Under the pieces are notes generated by a model, which worked only from the letters and a program-made list of their open reading frames with translations, ran no database searches and was not told where the DNA came from. A stretch of DNA of 64,000 nucleotides from DATCHW01 sp963806045 (GTDB taxonomy: Bacteria > Bacteroidota > Ignavibacteria > Tepidaquicellales > Tepidaquicellaceae). Where the stretch lies: the NCBI GenBank assembly GCA_963806045.1, contig CAWDWP010000007.1, forward strand, positions 1-64,000, given 5' to 3'. How positions within the stretch are numbered: position 1 is the stretch's first letter; each line of letters opens with the position of its first letter. This document shows positions 44,650-54,320 of the stretch, piece after piece. The translations under genes and the position numbers were made by a program.

Positions 44650-47037
44650 ATGGCAAAAGTGAAAGATAAAAAACCTGTCGTAATTGTCAAACCGGAAAAA
44701 GATTTATTTGAGAATATTTGGATATGCATGGGGATTCTTTTCGTTTTCTGGTTAATATTTTTCTCACAGATCTTAACTGGCAAGGCTTTTCTTTGGGATG
44801 ATTTTGCTCAACAGTATTACCCCGGTAAAACTCTCGCTGCTGCAACACTAAATTCCGGAGAATTTCCATTCTGGAATCCTTATACCTTTTCGGGAATGCC
44901 ATTTTTTGCAGACCTGCAGATAGCAATTTTATATCCATTTAATTATATATTTAGATTTTTTGTAAACGGAGATCATTTATCCCCGGTTTTGATTCAATTT
45001 ACAATTGTTCTGCATTATTTTCTTTGTTCAATTTTCTCATTTTTTCTTGGAAAACAGCTTAAATTCTCTAATCTTTCTTCATTAGCTCTTGCTATTCTAT
45101 TTACTTATTCAAGTTATATGATGATTCACATGATTCATATGCCGCTTATTGAAGCTGTTATTTGGTTTCCTTTAATATTTTTGTTATGGATGAAATTTGT
45201 AGACAATAAAAAATATATTTATGTAATACTCGCCGGAGTTTCTATGACAATGTGCATATTAAGTGGTTATCCTCAGGTTGCATTTTTCATATACTTATTT
45301 ATTGCAATATTTATTTTAATTATTTTCGTATCTAGATTCAGAAAAAAAGATTATAAAGGATTAATTAATATTTCGGCGGGATTCTTATCGTTTCTGATTA
45401 TTCCATTTGGAATTGCAGCTATTCAGCTGTTACCTGCAAATGAATTTGTAAGTTATTCAAACAGAGCAACTTTTGATTATGATTTTGCCAAACAAGGCTC
45501 GGTATACTTTGTTGATTTTGTTACTTTTATAGTACCTAAAGTATTCGGGGTGTGGACAGAAAATGCATCCTCAACCGATTTAAAATACTGGACAAAACAT
45601 TCAGAAGGAATATTCATGTTCTCTATATCAAACATATTTATATCTGTTCTCGCAGTTGTTATTTTAATACCTGTAATTATTTACATTCTCAGAAAGAAAG
45701 AAAATATTATTATTAATGGATTATTGATTGGATTTATTATCTTTTCACTGTTATTCGCCCTTGGAGGTAATTTTTTCTTGCATAAATTATTATTTGACAC
45801 ACTACCGGTTTTTAACAGATTTAGGAATCCCGGACACATTTTATTTCTCTTTACTTTTTCAGGCTCAATTCTCATTTCATATGGCATAGATTTGATTGTC
45901 AGAAGACAAAAAAATATTTTGGCATTATTTTCAATTAAATATTTTTTGATTCTAATTTCCGTATTTGCTTTTATATTAATACTCGTACTAAGTGGTTCTT
46001 TTAATCCTGCAGATATTCAAAACAAAGAAATTGCTTCCTGGATTTCTAAACAATATGTAACATTCTTTATATTATTGTTATTATTTTCAGGATTAATTTA
46101 CTTTTTTTTGAATAATAAAATAAAGAAAAATGTTTTTTCAATCCTACTCATTTTTCTATTATTGGCTGAAATTTATTATATTTGGTACGATTTAAATAAT
46201 GGCTCTAATAATCCTGAAAAAATATTATCTCAAAATAGCCAAGACGTTAAGAAACTTAAAGAAGAACTAAAAAATGAGTACTTCAGGGTAAGCATGAGAA
46301 AATATTTTCCTGAAGGAGGGTCTTATTCGCATTTTCAGAGAAATCAAGGAATGATAGACAGAATTCCCTTAATTGAAGGATACGGAGCCTTGCTGCTTAA
46401 CAGAATGTATCCAATTAATAAAAGAGGTGAGAGCTCTCAGAATCATGATTTAATGAATATTAAATACGATATATCTGTCGACAAGAATAAAAAAACAGCA
46501 GCATTTATATTAAATCCGGGATATTTGCCAAGAACGAAGATGTTTTATGATATAAAAGTAATAGAAAATGATTCTGTATCACTAAGAAAATATATGGAAA
46601 GCAACGAGTATGATTATCAGAAAACGCTGGTTCTTGAAAAGAATCCCGGAAATATTAAACTTCCTGTTATAACTGATTCTCTGAATAACCCTAAATACAA
46701 TGTTAAAATAACAGATTATAAAAATGACAAAATAACAATCGAAGTTGAAACTTCTGATAATGGTTTTCTATTTCTAAGCGAAATTTACTATCCGGCATGG
46801 AAAGCTTTTATCGATGGAAAAGAAACGGAAATATTCAGGACGGATTTTTCAATGCGTTCCATTTATGTTGAAAAGGGTAATCATAATATTGAATTTATTT
46901 ACGGTTCAAATACATATCAAACGGGTAAATCCGTTTCGGTAATTGTATTATCATTAACAATCATATCAATAATAGTTTTTGGGGTTAGGTTAAGAAAAAA
47001 GGAAGACGTAATCAAAAAAAATGAAACTACTGATTAA
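44650..47037 (+). CDS. YfhO-like multi-pass membrane protein
   Basis: This is a 795-residue protein with about 12 membrane helices, a large soluble loop (about 515-750) and a final helix before a basic tail. The N-terminal WDDFAQQYYPGKTLAAATLNSGEFPFWNPYTFSGMPF matches the YfhO/GT-C type first loop (Asp-Asp, PFWNP). The C-terminal GFLFLSEIYYPAWKAFIDGK is also typical. YfhO of Firmicutes glycosylates lipoteichoic acid; here a lipid-linked sugar transferase role is only inferred. It overlaps the next gene by 17 bases. Confidence 0.8.
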   Translation: MAKVKDKKPVVIVKPEKDLFENIWICMGILFVFWLIFFSQILTGKAFLWDDFAQQYYPGKTLAAATLNSGEFPFWNPYTFSGMPFFADLQIAILYPFNYIFRFFVNGDHLSPVLIQFTIVLHYFLCSIFSFFLGKQLKFSNLSSLALAILFTYSSYMMIHMIHMPLIEAVIWFPLIFLLWMKFVDNKKYIYVILAGVSMTMCILSGYPQVAFFIYLFIAIFILIIFVSRFRKKDYKGLINISAGFLSFLIIPFGIAAIQLLPANEFVSYSNRATFDYDFAKQGSVYFVDFVTFIVPKVFGVWTENASSTDLKYWTKHSEGIFMFSISNIFISVLAVVILIPVIIYILRKKENIIINGLLIGFIIFSLLFALGGNFFLHKLLFDTLPVFNRFRNPGHILFLFTFSGSILISYGIDLIVRRQKNILALFSIKYFLILISVFAFILILVLSGSFNPADIQNKEIASWISKQYVTFFILLLLFSGLIYFFLNNKIKKNVFSILLIFLLLAEIYYIWYDLNNGSNNPEKILSQNSQDVKKLKEELKNEYFRVSMRKYFPEGGSYSHFQRNQGMIDRIPLIEGYGALLLNRMYPINKRGESSQNHDLMNIKYDISVDKNKKTAAFILNPGYLPRTKMFYDIKVIENDSVSLRKYMESNEYDYQKTLVLEKNPGNIKLPVITDSLNNPKYNVKITDYKNDKITIEVETSDNGFLFLSEIYYPAWKAFIDGKETEIFRTDFSMRSIYVEKGNHNIEFIYGSNTYQTGKSVSVIVLSLTIISIIVFGVRLRKKEDVIKKNETTD

Positions 47038-48097
47038 CGCTTTATCAGGTATTGGCGATGCTTTAATGTTTTCACCAACACTGGAATCATTAAAAACAAA
47101 TTGTCCGGATGTTCAGATCGATTTCCTCGTTATGTATAAATCTGTCAAAGAACTCTATAAAAATAATCCTCATATAAACAAGATTTATTATATTGATTTA
47201 ATAAATCAATCAAAGTTAAAATCAATAAAAGAAATATTTGATTTAAGAAAAAATAACTACGATTATACGATTAATATCTACCCCTCAAATCGTTTTGAAT
47301 ATAATCTGTTAAATTTCCTTATTGGATCAAAAAATAGATTATCTTTTAGCTATATTCATTCAAATATTTTCAGGTTTGAATTTCTGAATTCCCATTTGAT
47401 TGCTGAAAAAAAAGATATTCATAATGTTTTACAGAATCTGGAGATGGCTAAGTTATTGTGCGGAAATAATGATATTGAAGGATCAAAAATGGAGATTTAT
47501 TTCAGTGAGGAAAAGGATAAACTTGCAAAAGACTGGATTGAAAAAAATAATCTTAAAAATCGATTGATAGTTGGCTTTCACGCCGGTTCTTCAACTATCA
47601 AAAATCATATTAATAAACGATGGCAAAATTCAAAATACTCTGATTTAGGCAAAAAACTTGTTTCAGAATACAATGCACATATATTATTGTTCGGAAACGA
47701 AGTTGAATTAAATAATCAAATATGTAAAAATATCGGAGAACAATGCACGGTTGTCAACACAACAAATTTTATGGATTCTATTGCCATTATGAAGTATTGT
47801 AAAATATTCGTCTCTAATGATACTGCCTTTCTTCATTGTGCATCTGCGTTAAGCATTCCAATCGTTGCAATCTTTGGTTATACAAACTATAATGAATTAT
47901 ATCCATGGAAAACTAAGCATATTATTGTTCGAAAACAATTAGATTGCAGCCCATGTTTTTACAATTCTCCTAAACCAGCCTCATGTATCTGGAAAGGCAC
48001 TGAAAAATTTAAATGCATGAAAACTATTGAAGTAAATGAAGTCTTCGATGCATGTGAGTTGTTAATTAAGGAAATCCCAGACAATCGTAAATCTTGA
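47021..48097 (+). CDS. GT9 (heptosyltransferase-like) glycosyltransferase
   Basis: This is a 358-residue GT-B enzyme of family 9 (ADP-heptose:LPS heptosyltransferase type). The N-terminal LLINALSGIGDALMFSPTLESLK, the central GFHAGSS with a basic RW, and the C-terminal FVSNDTAFLHCASALSIPIVAIFGYTN are hallmarks. Cys residues in DCSPCFYN and CIWKGTEKFKC are common in the group. It adds core sugars to LPS or another surface glycan. It starts within the YfhO-like gene, and its 3' end overlaps the oppositely oriented receptor gene by 36 bases. Confidence 0.85.
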   Translation: MKLLINALSGIGDALMFSPTLESLKTNCPDVQIDFLVMYKSVKELYKNNPHINKIYYIDLINQSKLKSIKEIFDLRKNNYDYTINIYPSNRFEYNLLNFLIGSKNRLSFSYIHSNIFRFEFLNSHLIAEKKDIHNVLQNLEMAKLLCGNNDIEGSKMEIYFSEEKDKLAKDWIEKNNLKNRLIVGFHAGSSTIKNHINKRWQNSKYSDLGKKLVSEYNAHILLFGNEVELNNQICKNIGEQCTVVNTTNFMDSIAIMKYCKIFVSNDTAFLHCASALSIPIVAIFGYTNYNELYPWKTKHIIVRKQLDCSPCFYNSPKPASCIWKGTEKFKCMKTIEVNEVFDACELLIKEIPDNRKS

Positions 48098-49924
48098 AAG
48101 AGCTTGAAAGACACCCCCTCTGTCAATCGTCGGATATAAAAATGCATCATAATTAAATGAGTTTAATATATTCCCCACAGTAAAATTAATATTTGCAGTG
48201 CCTATCCGTGCTCCAATATAGAATTCCAAGTTAAAATTATTTCTTATATTGTTAGTAATTGAAAGAGAACGATATAAAAATTGACTATAATCGCTTATTT
48301 CAACATTATTAAAGTATTTGATATTTAATCCAACTCTTAGATTCAATTTATTCTTGAAAAAATAATCGTGAAAAGATATATCAGATTTTATACTATAATC
48401 GGGGAAATTAATGTCGTTAAATTTATCAATATGTAAATATCCCGTAAAATATTTTGAATCATAGTCTGCAGAAATGTTAAAACCCCTGGATTCAAAAGAA
48501 GATTTCCGTTTAATATCGAAAAATAAAAAGTTTAAGTTTAAATCTTTGAATTTCAGAAAAGCTCCTGCTTCATAATAATTATAATCATATGCAGCACTTC
48601 CAAAATACGGAATTGCATCTGATATGGAAGTATTACTATAACCCGCTCTTAATCCTGTTTGAAAATTATCACTTTTTATTAGCGAATATTTCAAATCTCC
48701 CCCGAAATTGTTATTACCATCTATAATATTATTATAGCGATCAGCTAAATTGATATTAAATCTTTCTGATTGTATTTCTATTTTAGATAACACTGAATGA
48801 AAATTAACACTTGAATGCCTTTCATTATCAATTACTCCGGGAATCTTTTGTAAAATGTTAAAAATATTAAAATAACCATTATAACCGAATAGTAATGAAA
48901 ATGACGTTTTTTTACTTAACAGGAAAAACAAATTTTGTTTCAGGTCTATACCATATTGAATCGTTCTGTAATCATTGGCTTGATATGTTAAAGTCGGATT
49001 GGGACGATTTTGTTCTGCACGGTACTGCCTGAAAGAATTTAAAACATAAAACTTTATTTTTGTTAAGGAATTATCATTATTTAGAAAGTTAGCGTTTAAT
49101 GATATATCTGATAAAAAGTTTGATATCTTCTCATAGGAATCAGGATTAATGATTCGGGCTAATATCGGGTCTGATAACGTATCAGTTGTTGAATTTATAA
49201 GTCCTTCATTAAGTCCTCTTTGAATTTGAGCATAATTAAAATTATACCTTAGATTCAATTTTGGAGAAGGGAAGTAGTTCAGTCGTATTCTGCCTCTCCA
49301 GGTGCTGAAATCAGAATTATTATATCTTCCGTCACAGTTATTGTTGTTCAAGCCAATGCTAAAATTAAATTTCTCAGATAATGGTACTGTAAAATTTATG
49401 TCGGCATTGAGGGAATTATTTCTGTCCTGAGAATATCGTAATTGAGAAAATGTTTTGGGTTTGAAGAAATCTTTAGTTATAATGTTGACACTTTTTCCAC
49501 TTATATTCAAACCATAAAGAAAGGAAATAGTATTAGGTACTTCTTCAATCTTATCTATCTCATTAACAGAAATATTTTCAATATCATAACCTCCAAAGAT
49601 AGGATCATTAATCTGTATTCCATCTTTGAAAAATCCTATTGAATATTCATCTCCAAAAGTGTGTTTTATTAAATCTCTGCTTCCAATTTCGCCGAAACCT
49701 GTCACATAATATCCGGGAAGTTCATTTAAAATTTCTGCTAGATTTCTTTTATCACTCCATATAAATTTATTATAATCTGTAGTATCAGAATTTGTATCAA
49801 AAATATAGGCATTCTTAATTTTATTTTTATCAAATGTGGAAATAAAAGTAGAGTCTTTTGATTTATTTTGACTATAACCTGAAGCGTAAATCAATAATAA
49901 AACAAGTATTATAGAATTTTTCAT
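48062..49924 (-). CDS. TonB-dependent receptor-like outer-membrane protein
   Basis: This is a 620-residue protein with a signal peptide (to about residue 18, SGYSQ). Residues 55-150 resemble a TonB plug domain (LAEILNELPGYYVTGFGEIG, IGFFKDGIQINDPIFGGYDIENISVNEIDKIEEV), followed by a beta-barrel with alternating aromatic strands ending FTIVWDFLN. No CarboxypepD-like N-terminal domain and no clear TonB box is seen, and it is shorter than most receptors. It lies 61 bases downstream of phoU, so it may belong to that phosphate-related transcript. Confidence 0.75.
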   Translation of the reverse strand: MKNSIILVLLLIYASGYSQNKSKDSTFISTFDKNKIKNAYIFDTNSDTTDYNKFIWSDKRNLAEILNELPGYYVTGFGEIGSRDLIKHTFGDEYSIGFFKDGIQINDPIFGGYDIENISVNEIDKIEEVPNTISFLYGLNISGKSVNIITKDFFKPKTFSQLRYSQDRNNSLNADINFTVPLSEKFNFSIGLNNNNCDGRYNNSDFSTWRGRIRLNYFPSPKLNLRYNFNYAQIQRGLNEGLINSTTDTLSDPILARIINPDSYEKISNFLSDISLNANFLNNDNSLTKIKFYVLNSFRQYRAEQNRPNPTLTYQANDYRTIQYGIDLKQNLFFLLSKKTSFSLLFGYNGYFNIFNILQKIPGVIDNERHSSVNFHSVLSKIEIQSERFNINLADRYNNIIDGNNNFGGDLKYSLIKSDNFQTGLRAGYSNTSISDAIPYFGSAAYDYNYYEAGAFLKFKDLNLNFLFFDIKRKSSFESRGFNISADYDSKYFTGYLHIDKFNDINFPDYSIKSDISFHDYFFKNKLNLRVGLNIKYFNNVEISDYSQFLYRSLSITNNIRNNFNLEFYIGARIGTANINFTVGNILNSFNYDAFLYPTIDRGGVFQALSRFTIVWDFLN

Positions 49925-49985
49925 CCTACAATTCTAATGAAAAATTACACCAATTTAAATGAAATACTTTATTTCCCGGGAAAAT

Positions 49986-50681
49986 TTATTCAGTTTTTTC
50001 AGTTGTTTCTGTACCTGGCTCATCAAGTGTGTGCTTATGTTTAATAATCTTTGCATCTATCAGAAAAATTACATCTTCAGCAATATTTGTGGCATGATCT
50101 GCAAGTCTTTCGACATGTCTTAATAGCATTATGCTATGAGAACAAGCGGGAATAACTTCCGAATTAATTTTCATTTCTTCAATCATCGCATAAAAAATCT
50201 CCTTATCCATATCATCAACCGTATCATCGAGTTTAATTATTTCTGCCGCAAGTTCAGGATCGTTATTAATAAAAGAATCTATGCTGTCTTTTACAATCTT
50301 CAATACTAAATTCATCATTTCATCAATTTTAAATCGCCTTAACAATTCAATATTATCGGTTAATGGCTCAACCCTCTCAGCGATATTAACAGCAATATCT
50401 CCCATTCTTTCCAGTTCACTATTCATTTTTAATGCAGACATAATCAGCCTTAAGTCAACTGCAACAGGTTGAGTCAAGGCAAATATCCTCTGGCAGTGTT
50501 TATCAATTTTATTGTCATATTTGTCAACCTTTTCGTCTCTGTCTATTACTAATTTTGCAATTTCTAAGTTACCTTCTAATAAGGCTTTAACTGAAAGTTC
50601 TAATTGTTCTTCGACCAGGCTTCCCATTTTTATTAACCTCGTTCTTAACTGATCTAATTCTTCTTCAAGATAATGATACAT
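49986..50681 (-). CDS. phoU: Phosphate signalling protein PhoU
   Basis: This is a 231-residue protein of two repeated three-helix bundles. The metal-binding E/D motifs are visible as DRDEKVDKYDNKID in the first repeat and IKLDDTVDDMDKEI in the second, with RLIMSALKMNSELERMGDIAVNIAE and LRHVERLADHATNIAED following each. It links the Pst transporter to phosphate control. It begins 24 bases after pstB on the same strand. pstS, pstC and pstA are not in the window. Confidence 0.95.
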   Translation of the reverse strand: MYHYLEEELDQLRTRLIKMGSLVEEQLELSVKALLEGNLEIAKLVIDRDEKVDKYDNKIDKHCQRIFALTQPVAVDLRLIMSALKMNSELERMGDIAVNIAERVEPLTDNIELLRRFKIDEMMNLVLKIVKDSIDSFINNDPELAAEIIKLDDTVDDMDKEIFYAMIEEMKINSEVIPACSHSIMLLRHVERLADHATNIAEDVIFLIDAKIIKHKHTLDEPGTETTEKTE

Positions 50682-50705
50682 AAATAATTATTTTAATATT
50701 AAAAA

Positions 50706-51470
50706 TTAACCAAATTTTCCTGTCACATAATTCTGTGTTTCTTCCAATACAGGTTTTGTAAATATTTTACGTGTCGAATCAAATTCTATTAATCGTCCAT
50801 TAAGGAAAAATGCACAGTTATCACTGACTCTTGCCGCTTGCTGTAAATTATGGGTGACAATTATAATTGTAATAGTTTTCTTAAGATCAAATATCAATTC
50901 CTCAATTTTTGACGTTGAAATTGGGTCAAGTGCACTAGCTGGCTCATCCATCAATATTATTTCAGGTTCAACTGCTAAAGCTCTCGCTATACACAACCTT
51001 TGCTGCTGCCCGCCTGATAGGCTCATTGCCGGTTTATCGAGCCGGTCTTTAACTTCATCCCACAAAGCTGCTCTCTTCAAGCTTTTTTCGACTATTTCCT
51101 GAAATTCTGCTTTGGTATAAACTCCATTAATCCTGGGTCCATATGCAACATTTTCAAATACTGATTTTGGAAACGGATTGGATTTTTGAAATACCATACC
51201 AACCTTTTTCCTTAATTCGACGACATCGAGACCACGTTTGTAAATATCAATTTCATCTATCGTTACTTTTCCTTTAATTTTTACGTTGTCAATTAAGTCA
51301 TTCATTCTGTTTAATGTCCTGAGAAAAGAAGATTTGCCACAACCCGAGGGTCCGATTAAAGCAGTAATCTTGTTTGATTCAATTTCAAAATTCACGTCTT
51401 TTAAAGCATGGACTTTTCCATTGTCATAGAATAGATTCAGAGTTTCTGCTTTTATTTTTATCGTTTTCAA
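50706..51470 (-). CDS. pstB: Phosphate ABC transporter ATP-binding protein PstB
   Basis: This is a 254-residue ABC ATPase. Walker A is GPSGCGKSSFLRTLNRMNDLI, where the RTLNRMND tail is diagnostic of PstB. The signature is LSGGQQQRLCIARALA and Walker B IILMDEPASALDPIST. It powers high-affinity phosphate uptake together with PstCA, which must be encoded elsewhere (the upstream gene is a lipoprotein-transport ATPase). phoU follows 24 bases downstream. Confidence 0.95.
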   Translation of the reverse strand: MKTIKIKAETLNLFYDNGKVHALKDVNFEIESNKITALIGPSGCGKSSFLRTLNRMNDLIDNVKIKGKVTIDEIDIYKRGLDVVELRKKVGMVFQKSNPFPKSVFENVAYGPRINGVYTKAEFQEIVEKSLKRAALWDEVKDRLDKPAMSLSGGQQQRLCIARALAVEPEIILMDEPASALDPISTSKIEELIFDLKKTITIIIVTHNLQQAARVSDNCAFFLNGRLIEFDSTRKIFTKPVLEETQNYVTGKFG

Positions 51471-51526
51471 TAATGGTTAATATAGTATACAAATATAATT
51501 ATTATATATTAAGGAATTATTAATAA

Positions 51527-52201
51527 TTATTCTAAAATGACACCGTCATTGATTCGAATAATTCTATCGCATCTTTGTGCAAATTCGGAATTATGTGTAA
51601 CTATAATAAATGTAGTATTTAGTTGCTTTCTTAATTTAAATATTAGATCTATTACAGACTCCGCATTTTCAGTATCTAAATTTCCTGTAGGCTCATCAGC
51701 AAGAATCAAATTTGGTGAATTGATCAATGCTCTTGCTATCGCTGCTCTTTGAGCTTCTCCACCTGAGATTTCAGACGGTTTATGATCTGCTCTGTCTGTT
51801 ATCCCCACTAAATTTAATAACTCGTGTAAATATTCTTTTTTTATATTCCTGTTTATCATAGCCGGAATTTGAATGTTTTCCGAAACTGTGAATTCCGGAA
51901 GCAAATGGTGAAATTGAAATACGAAACCAATTTCACGGTTCCTGAAATTTGCCAAATCTTTATCATTATTTGTCAATATATCTTTGCCGTCAAAAACCAA
52001 TTTCCCTGAATCGGGAGTATCAAGAGCTCCTAAAATATGAAGTAACGTGCTCTTACCGGCACCTGATTTACCAACGATAGCAGCAATTTCGCCTTTATAA
52101 ATCTTTAAGTTTATACCTTTGAGAACTTCTAATTTATTTTGCTTCGTAATTTGATAGGATTTCTTTAAATCAAAAGCCTCTAATAAAATATTATCAGTCA
52201 T
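51527..52201 (-). CDS. LolD-like ABC transporter ATP-binding protein
   Basis: This is a 224-residue ATPase of the MacB/LolD class: GKSGAGKSTLLHILGALDTPDSG (Walker A), ISGGEAQRAAIARAL (signature), LILADEPTGNLDTENAE (Walker B). The upstream gene is a LolC/E-like permease 24 bases away, so together they form a type VII ABC transporter, most likely extracting lipoproteins from the inner membrane. Confidence 0.88.
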   Translation of the reverse strand: MTDNILLEAFDLKKSYQITKQNKLEVLKGINLKIYKGEIAAIVGKSGAGKSTLLHILGALDTPDSGKLVFDGKDILTNNDKDLANFRNREIGFVFQFHHLLPEFTVSENIQIPAMINRNIKKEYLHELLNLVGITDRADHKPSEISGGEAQRAAIARALINSPNLILADEPTGNLDTENAESVIDLIFKLRKQLNTTFIIVTHNSEFAQRCDRIIRINDGVILE

Positions 52202-52225
52202 AATTATATTTAATTCTTTTTAAAA

Positions 52226-53452
52226 TTATTCCCATCTGATAGATTGTACAGGGTCAATTTTTGCTGCTCTTTTAGAGGGATATAATGATGCTAAAAAACA
52301 AAGCAAAAGAGCCGCAAGAGGTATAAAAACAAAATCTGTAAGCCTTAATTCAACAGGTAAAAAATCAACTTTGTATATCGATGAATTAAGTTTATAAATT
52401 CCATAATATTTCTGAAGTAATGTCAAAATTAATCCTAATGAAGTACCGGCAATCATTCCCACGAATCCAACTACAATTCCTTCAAACAGGAATATTTTTG
52501 TTACCTGCTTATCGCTCGCCCCCATTGCTTTCAAAATACCAATATCTCTTTTCTTTTCTATTACTGTCATTGTTAAGGAGCCTAATATATTAAATGTTGC
52601 TACTAATATTATAAGGCTGAGAATTATAAAGGCTATATATCTTTCCATTTTTAAGATTGAATAGAAATCTTTGTGTAAATCGTACCATGTCATGACAGAT
52701 ATATTATTTCCAAGTTTACTTTCGAGCTTTTCTTTAATTTCATCTGACTCATTGATGTTGTTAAGCCGAATCTCTATTCCATCAACTGCATTTTCAATTT
52801 TAAAGAGTTCACGGGCATTCTGAATACTAATATAAGCATATTTTGAATCGTATTCTGTATTTTCCGAAGCATAAATCCCTCGAACTGTAAACTGCTTTGT
52901 TACAGGCTCGATAAACTGAGTAAGAGAAACTTCAAGTCCTACAGGGCTTATAAGGGTAATAGTATCACCTATTAGAAGCCGCATCTGGTCTGCGAGGACA
53001 ATCCCTAAAACAATTCCCCCCATACTTCCATTGTCATCAAGTTCAAATTTGCCTAATCTTGTAAAGTCTTTTACACCCGAAACATTAGATATTTTATTTT
53101 CATCTGTTCCCTTGATAAAACAAACCTTATTAAAAGATTTATTTGCTAATAAGCCTTTTGAAAGTATATATGGAGATGCATCCGAGATATTTTCTTTTTG
53201 TAATTCTGAAAAAATACTTTCGTAATCAGAGATATGACCTGATTTTGCTTCTATACGTATATGTGGGTCGAAACCAATTAATATATCCGTGACTCTTTTG
53301 TTGAAACCGTTAAACACAGATAAAACAATTATCATCGCTGCTACACCAATGGTTACACCAATGATGGAAATTAATGTGATAATAGTTATAAAATTTATAC
53401 GTCTCTTCGAGAATAAATATCGTTTGGCAATAAAATATTCAATTCCTTTCAT
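52226..53452 (-). CDS. LolC/LolE-like ABC transporter permease
   Basis: This is a 408-residue type VII ABC permease: first helix near residues 20-48 (FITIITLISIIGVTIGVAAMI), a large periplasmic domain (about 50-265), then three helices forming the FtsX domain (EKKRDIGILKAMGASDKQV is its coupling motif), ending YPSKRAAKIDPVQSIRWE. Together with the LolD-like ATPase it probably moves lipoproteins towards the outer membrane. A single permease would work as a homodimer (LolF-like). It starts 3 bases after the SbnI-like gene. Confidence 0.88.
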   Translation of the reverse strand: MKGIEYFIAKRYLFSKRRINFITIITLISIIGVTIGVAAMIIVLSVFNGFNKRVTDILIGFDPHIRIEAKSGHISDYESIFSELQKENISDASPYILSKGLLANKSFNKVCFIKGTDENKISNVSGVKDFTRLGKFELDDNGSMGGIVLGIVLADQMRLLIGDTITLISPVGLEVSLTQFIEPVTKQFTVRGIYASENTEYDSKYAYISIQNARELFKIENAVDGIEIRLNNINESDEIKEKLESKLGNNISVMTWYDLHKDFYSILKMERYIAFIILSLIILVATFNILGSLTMTVIEKKRDIGILKAMGASDKQVTKIFLFEGIVVGFVGMIAGTSLGLILTLLQKYYGIYKLNSSIYKVDFLPVELRLTDFVFIPLAALLLCFLASLYPSKRAAKIDPVQSIRWE

Positions 53453-53455
53453 AGA

Positions 53456-54298
53456 TTATTCATCAAAAACGATAACAGATTCTTTATATTGTCTAACTTT
53501 ATTGTCATCAATTTTTTTAATTAAACATTCTTCCAGATCTTTATTCTTCTCAATAATATCTTCTTCATTCAATAAATTTCGAATATCATACCTGACATGC
53601 AATACCCTGTTTACTAAAATGTGTCTAGTAATGCCTGCAGGAATTTTAATTCGGTTTTCACCACTGGCTATCGTGATTATATCTTTTTTATTGAAAGAAG
53701 GAAACTCAATTAATATACCATATTTTCGGGAATACTTTTTTAAATCAGTAATTTTAATTTCACTTTCGGACCTGTCGAAGTTAAAGCGGTTAAAATATAA
53801 TTTCGTAAAATCATTCAGTTCCTTAACAACCGAGTTCTGATTCCCAGGTATGTGAATTAACAATGTTTTCAAATTTTTCGTATCAGATGCGAGTAAATGG
53901 TTTTTGCTTTTTTTAAATATACCCTGAGCGTAAGAATATTTAGCTTCTTTTATCTTTAATCCTTTAGTTTCGCAATAATCTCTAATGATATTCAGGTCGA
54001 AATCATAAATTAAATGATTCCAGCATTTCAGCTTAATTTTATTATCTGCGTAGTTTATTATCTGGGCTAAAACTAGTTTGCAACCAATATCTTCAAGAGA
54101 GCTTAAACGATTTGCTCCATCTATTAAAATATTTATCCCTTTATGATGTGCAACGATAACAGGATTAATTAATTTCCTGTCTTTTGAAATCCTGTAAAAA
54201 ATATTTCGTAATCTCTTCGTCTCTGTAGTTTCATGAAGTTTTATATCCGAAATTTTCAGAATAGTCAGGTTAAAAAAGTTTTGTGTAAAATTAATCAT
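53456..54298 (-). CDS. ParB-domain protein resembling SbnI/SerK serine kinases
   Basis: This is a 280-residue soluble protein. Residues 15-85 have a ParB-like fold: DIKLHETTETKRLRNIFYRI, INPVIVAHHKG, ILIDGANRLSSLEDIG. The HE in the first block followed by DGANR (DGxxR) and a later KLKCWNHLIYDF match, from memory, the SbnI/SerK group of ADP- or ATP-dependent free serine kinases better than chromosome-partitioning ParB. The C-terminal part (about 205-245, FPSFNKKDI, RIKIPAGITRHIL) also fits SbnI length. It is co-transcribed with the lipoprotein transporter. Whether it phosphorylates serine or only binds DNA or a cofactor is open. Confidence 0.5.
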   Translation of the reverse strand: MINFTQNFFNLTILKISDIKLHETTETKRLRNIFYRISKDRKLINPVIVAHHKGINILIDGANRLSSLEDIGCKLVLAQIINYADNKIKLKCWNHLIYDFDLNIIRDYCETKGLKIKEAKYSYAQGIFKKSKNHLLASDTKNLKTLLIHIPGNQNSVVKELNDFTKLYFNRFNFDRSESEIKITDLKKYSRKYGILIEFPSFNKKDIITIASGENRIKIPAGITRHILVNRVLHVRYDIRNLLNEEDIIEKNKDLEECLIKKIDDNKVRQYKESVIVFDE

Positions 54299-54320
54299 TA
54301 ATTATTCTCTATTCCACTTA

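Noticed and set aside
53289..53840. 183-codon plus-strand frame across the permease and SbnI-like genes
   Set aside because: It is opposite two well-supported genes and has no recognisable domain; low-complexity Ser/Ile/Phe content.
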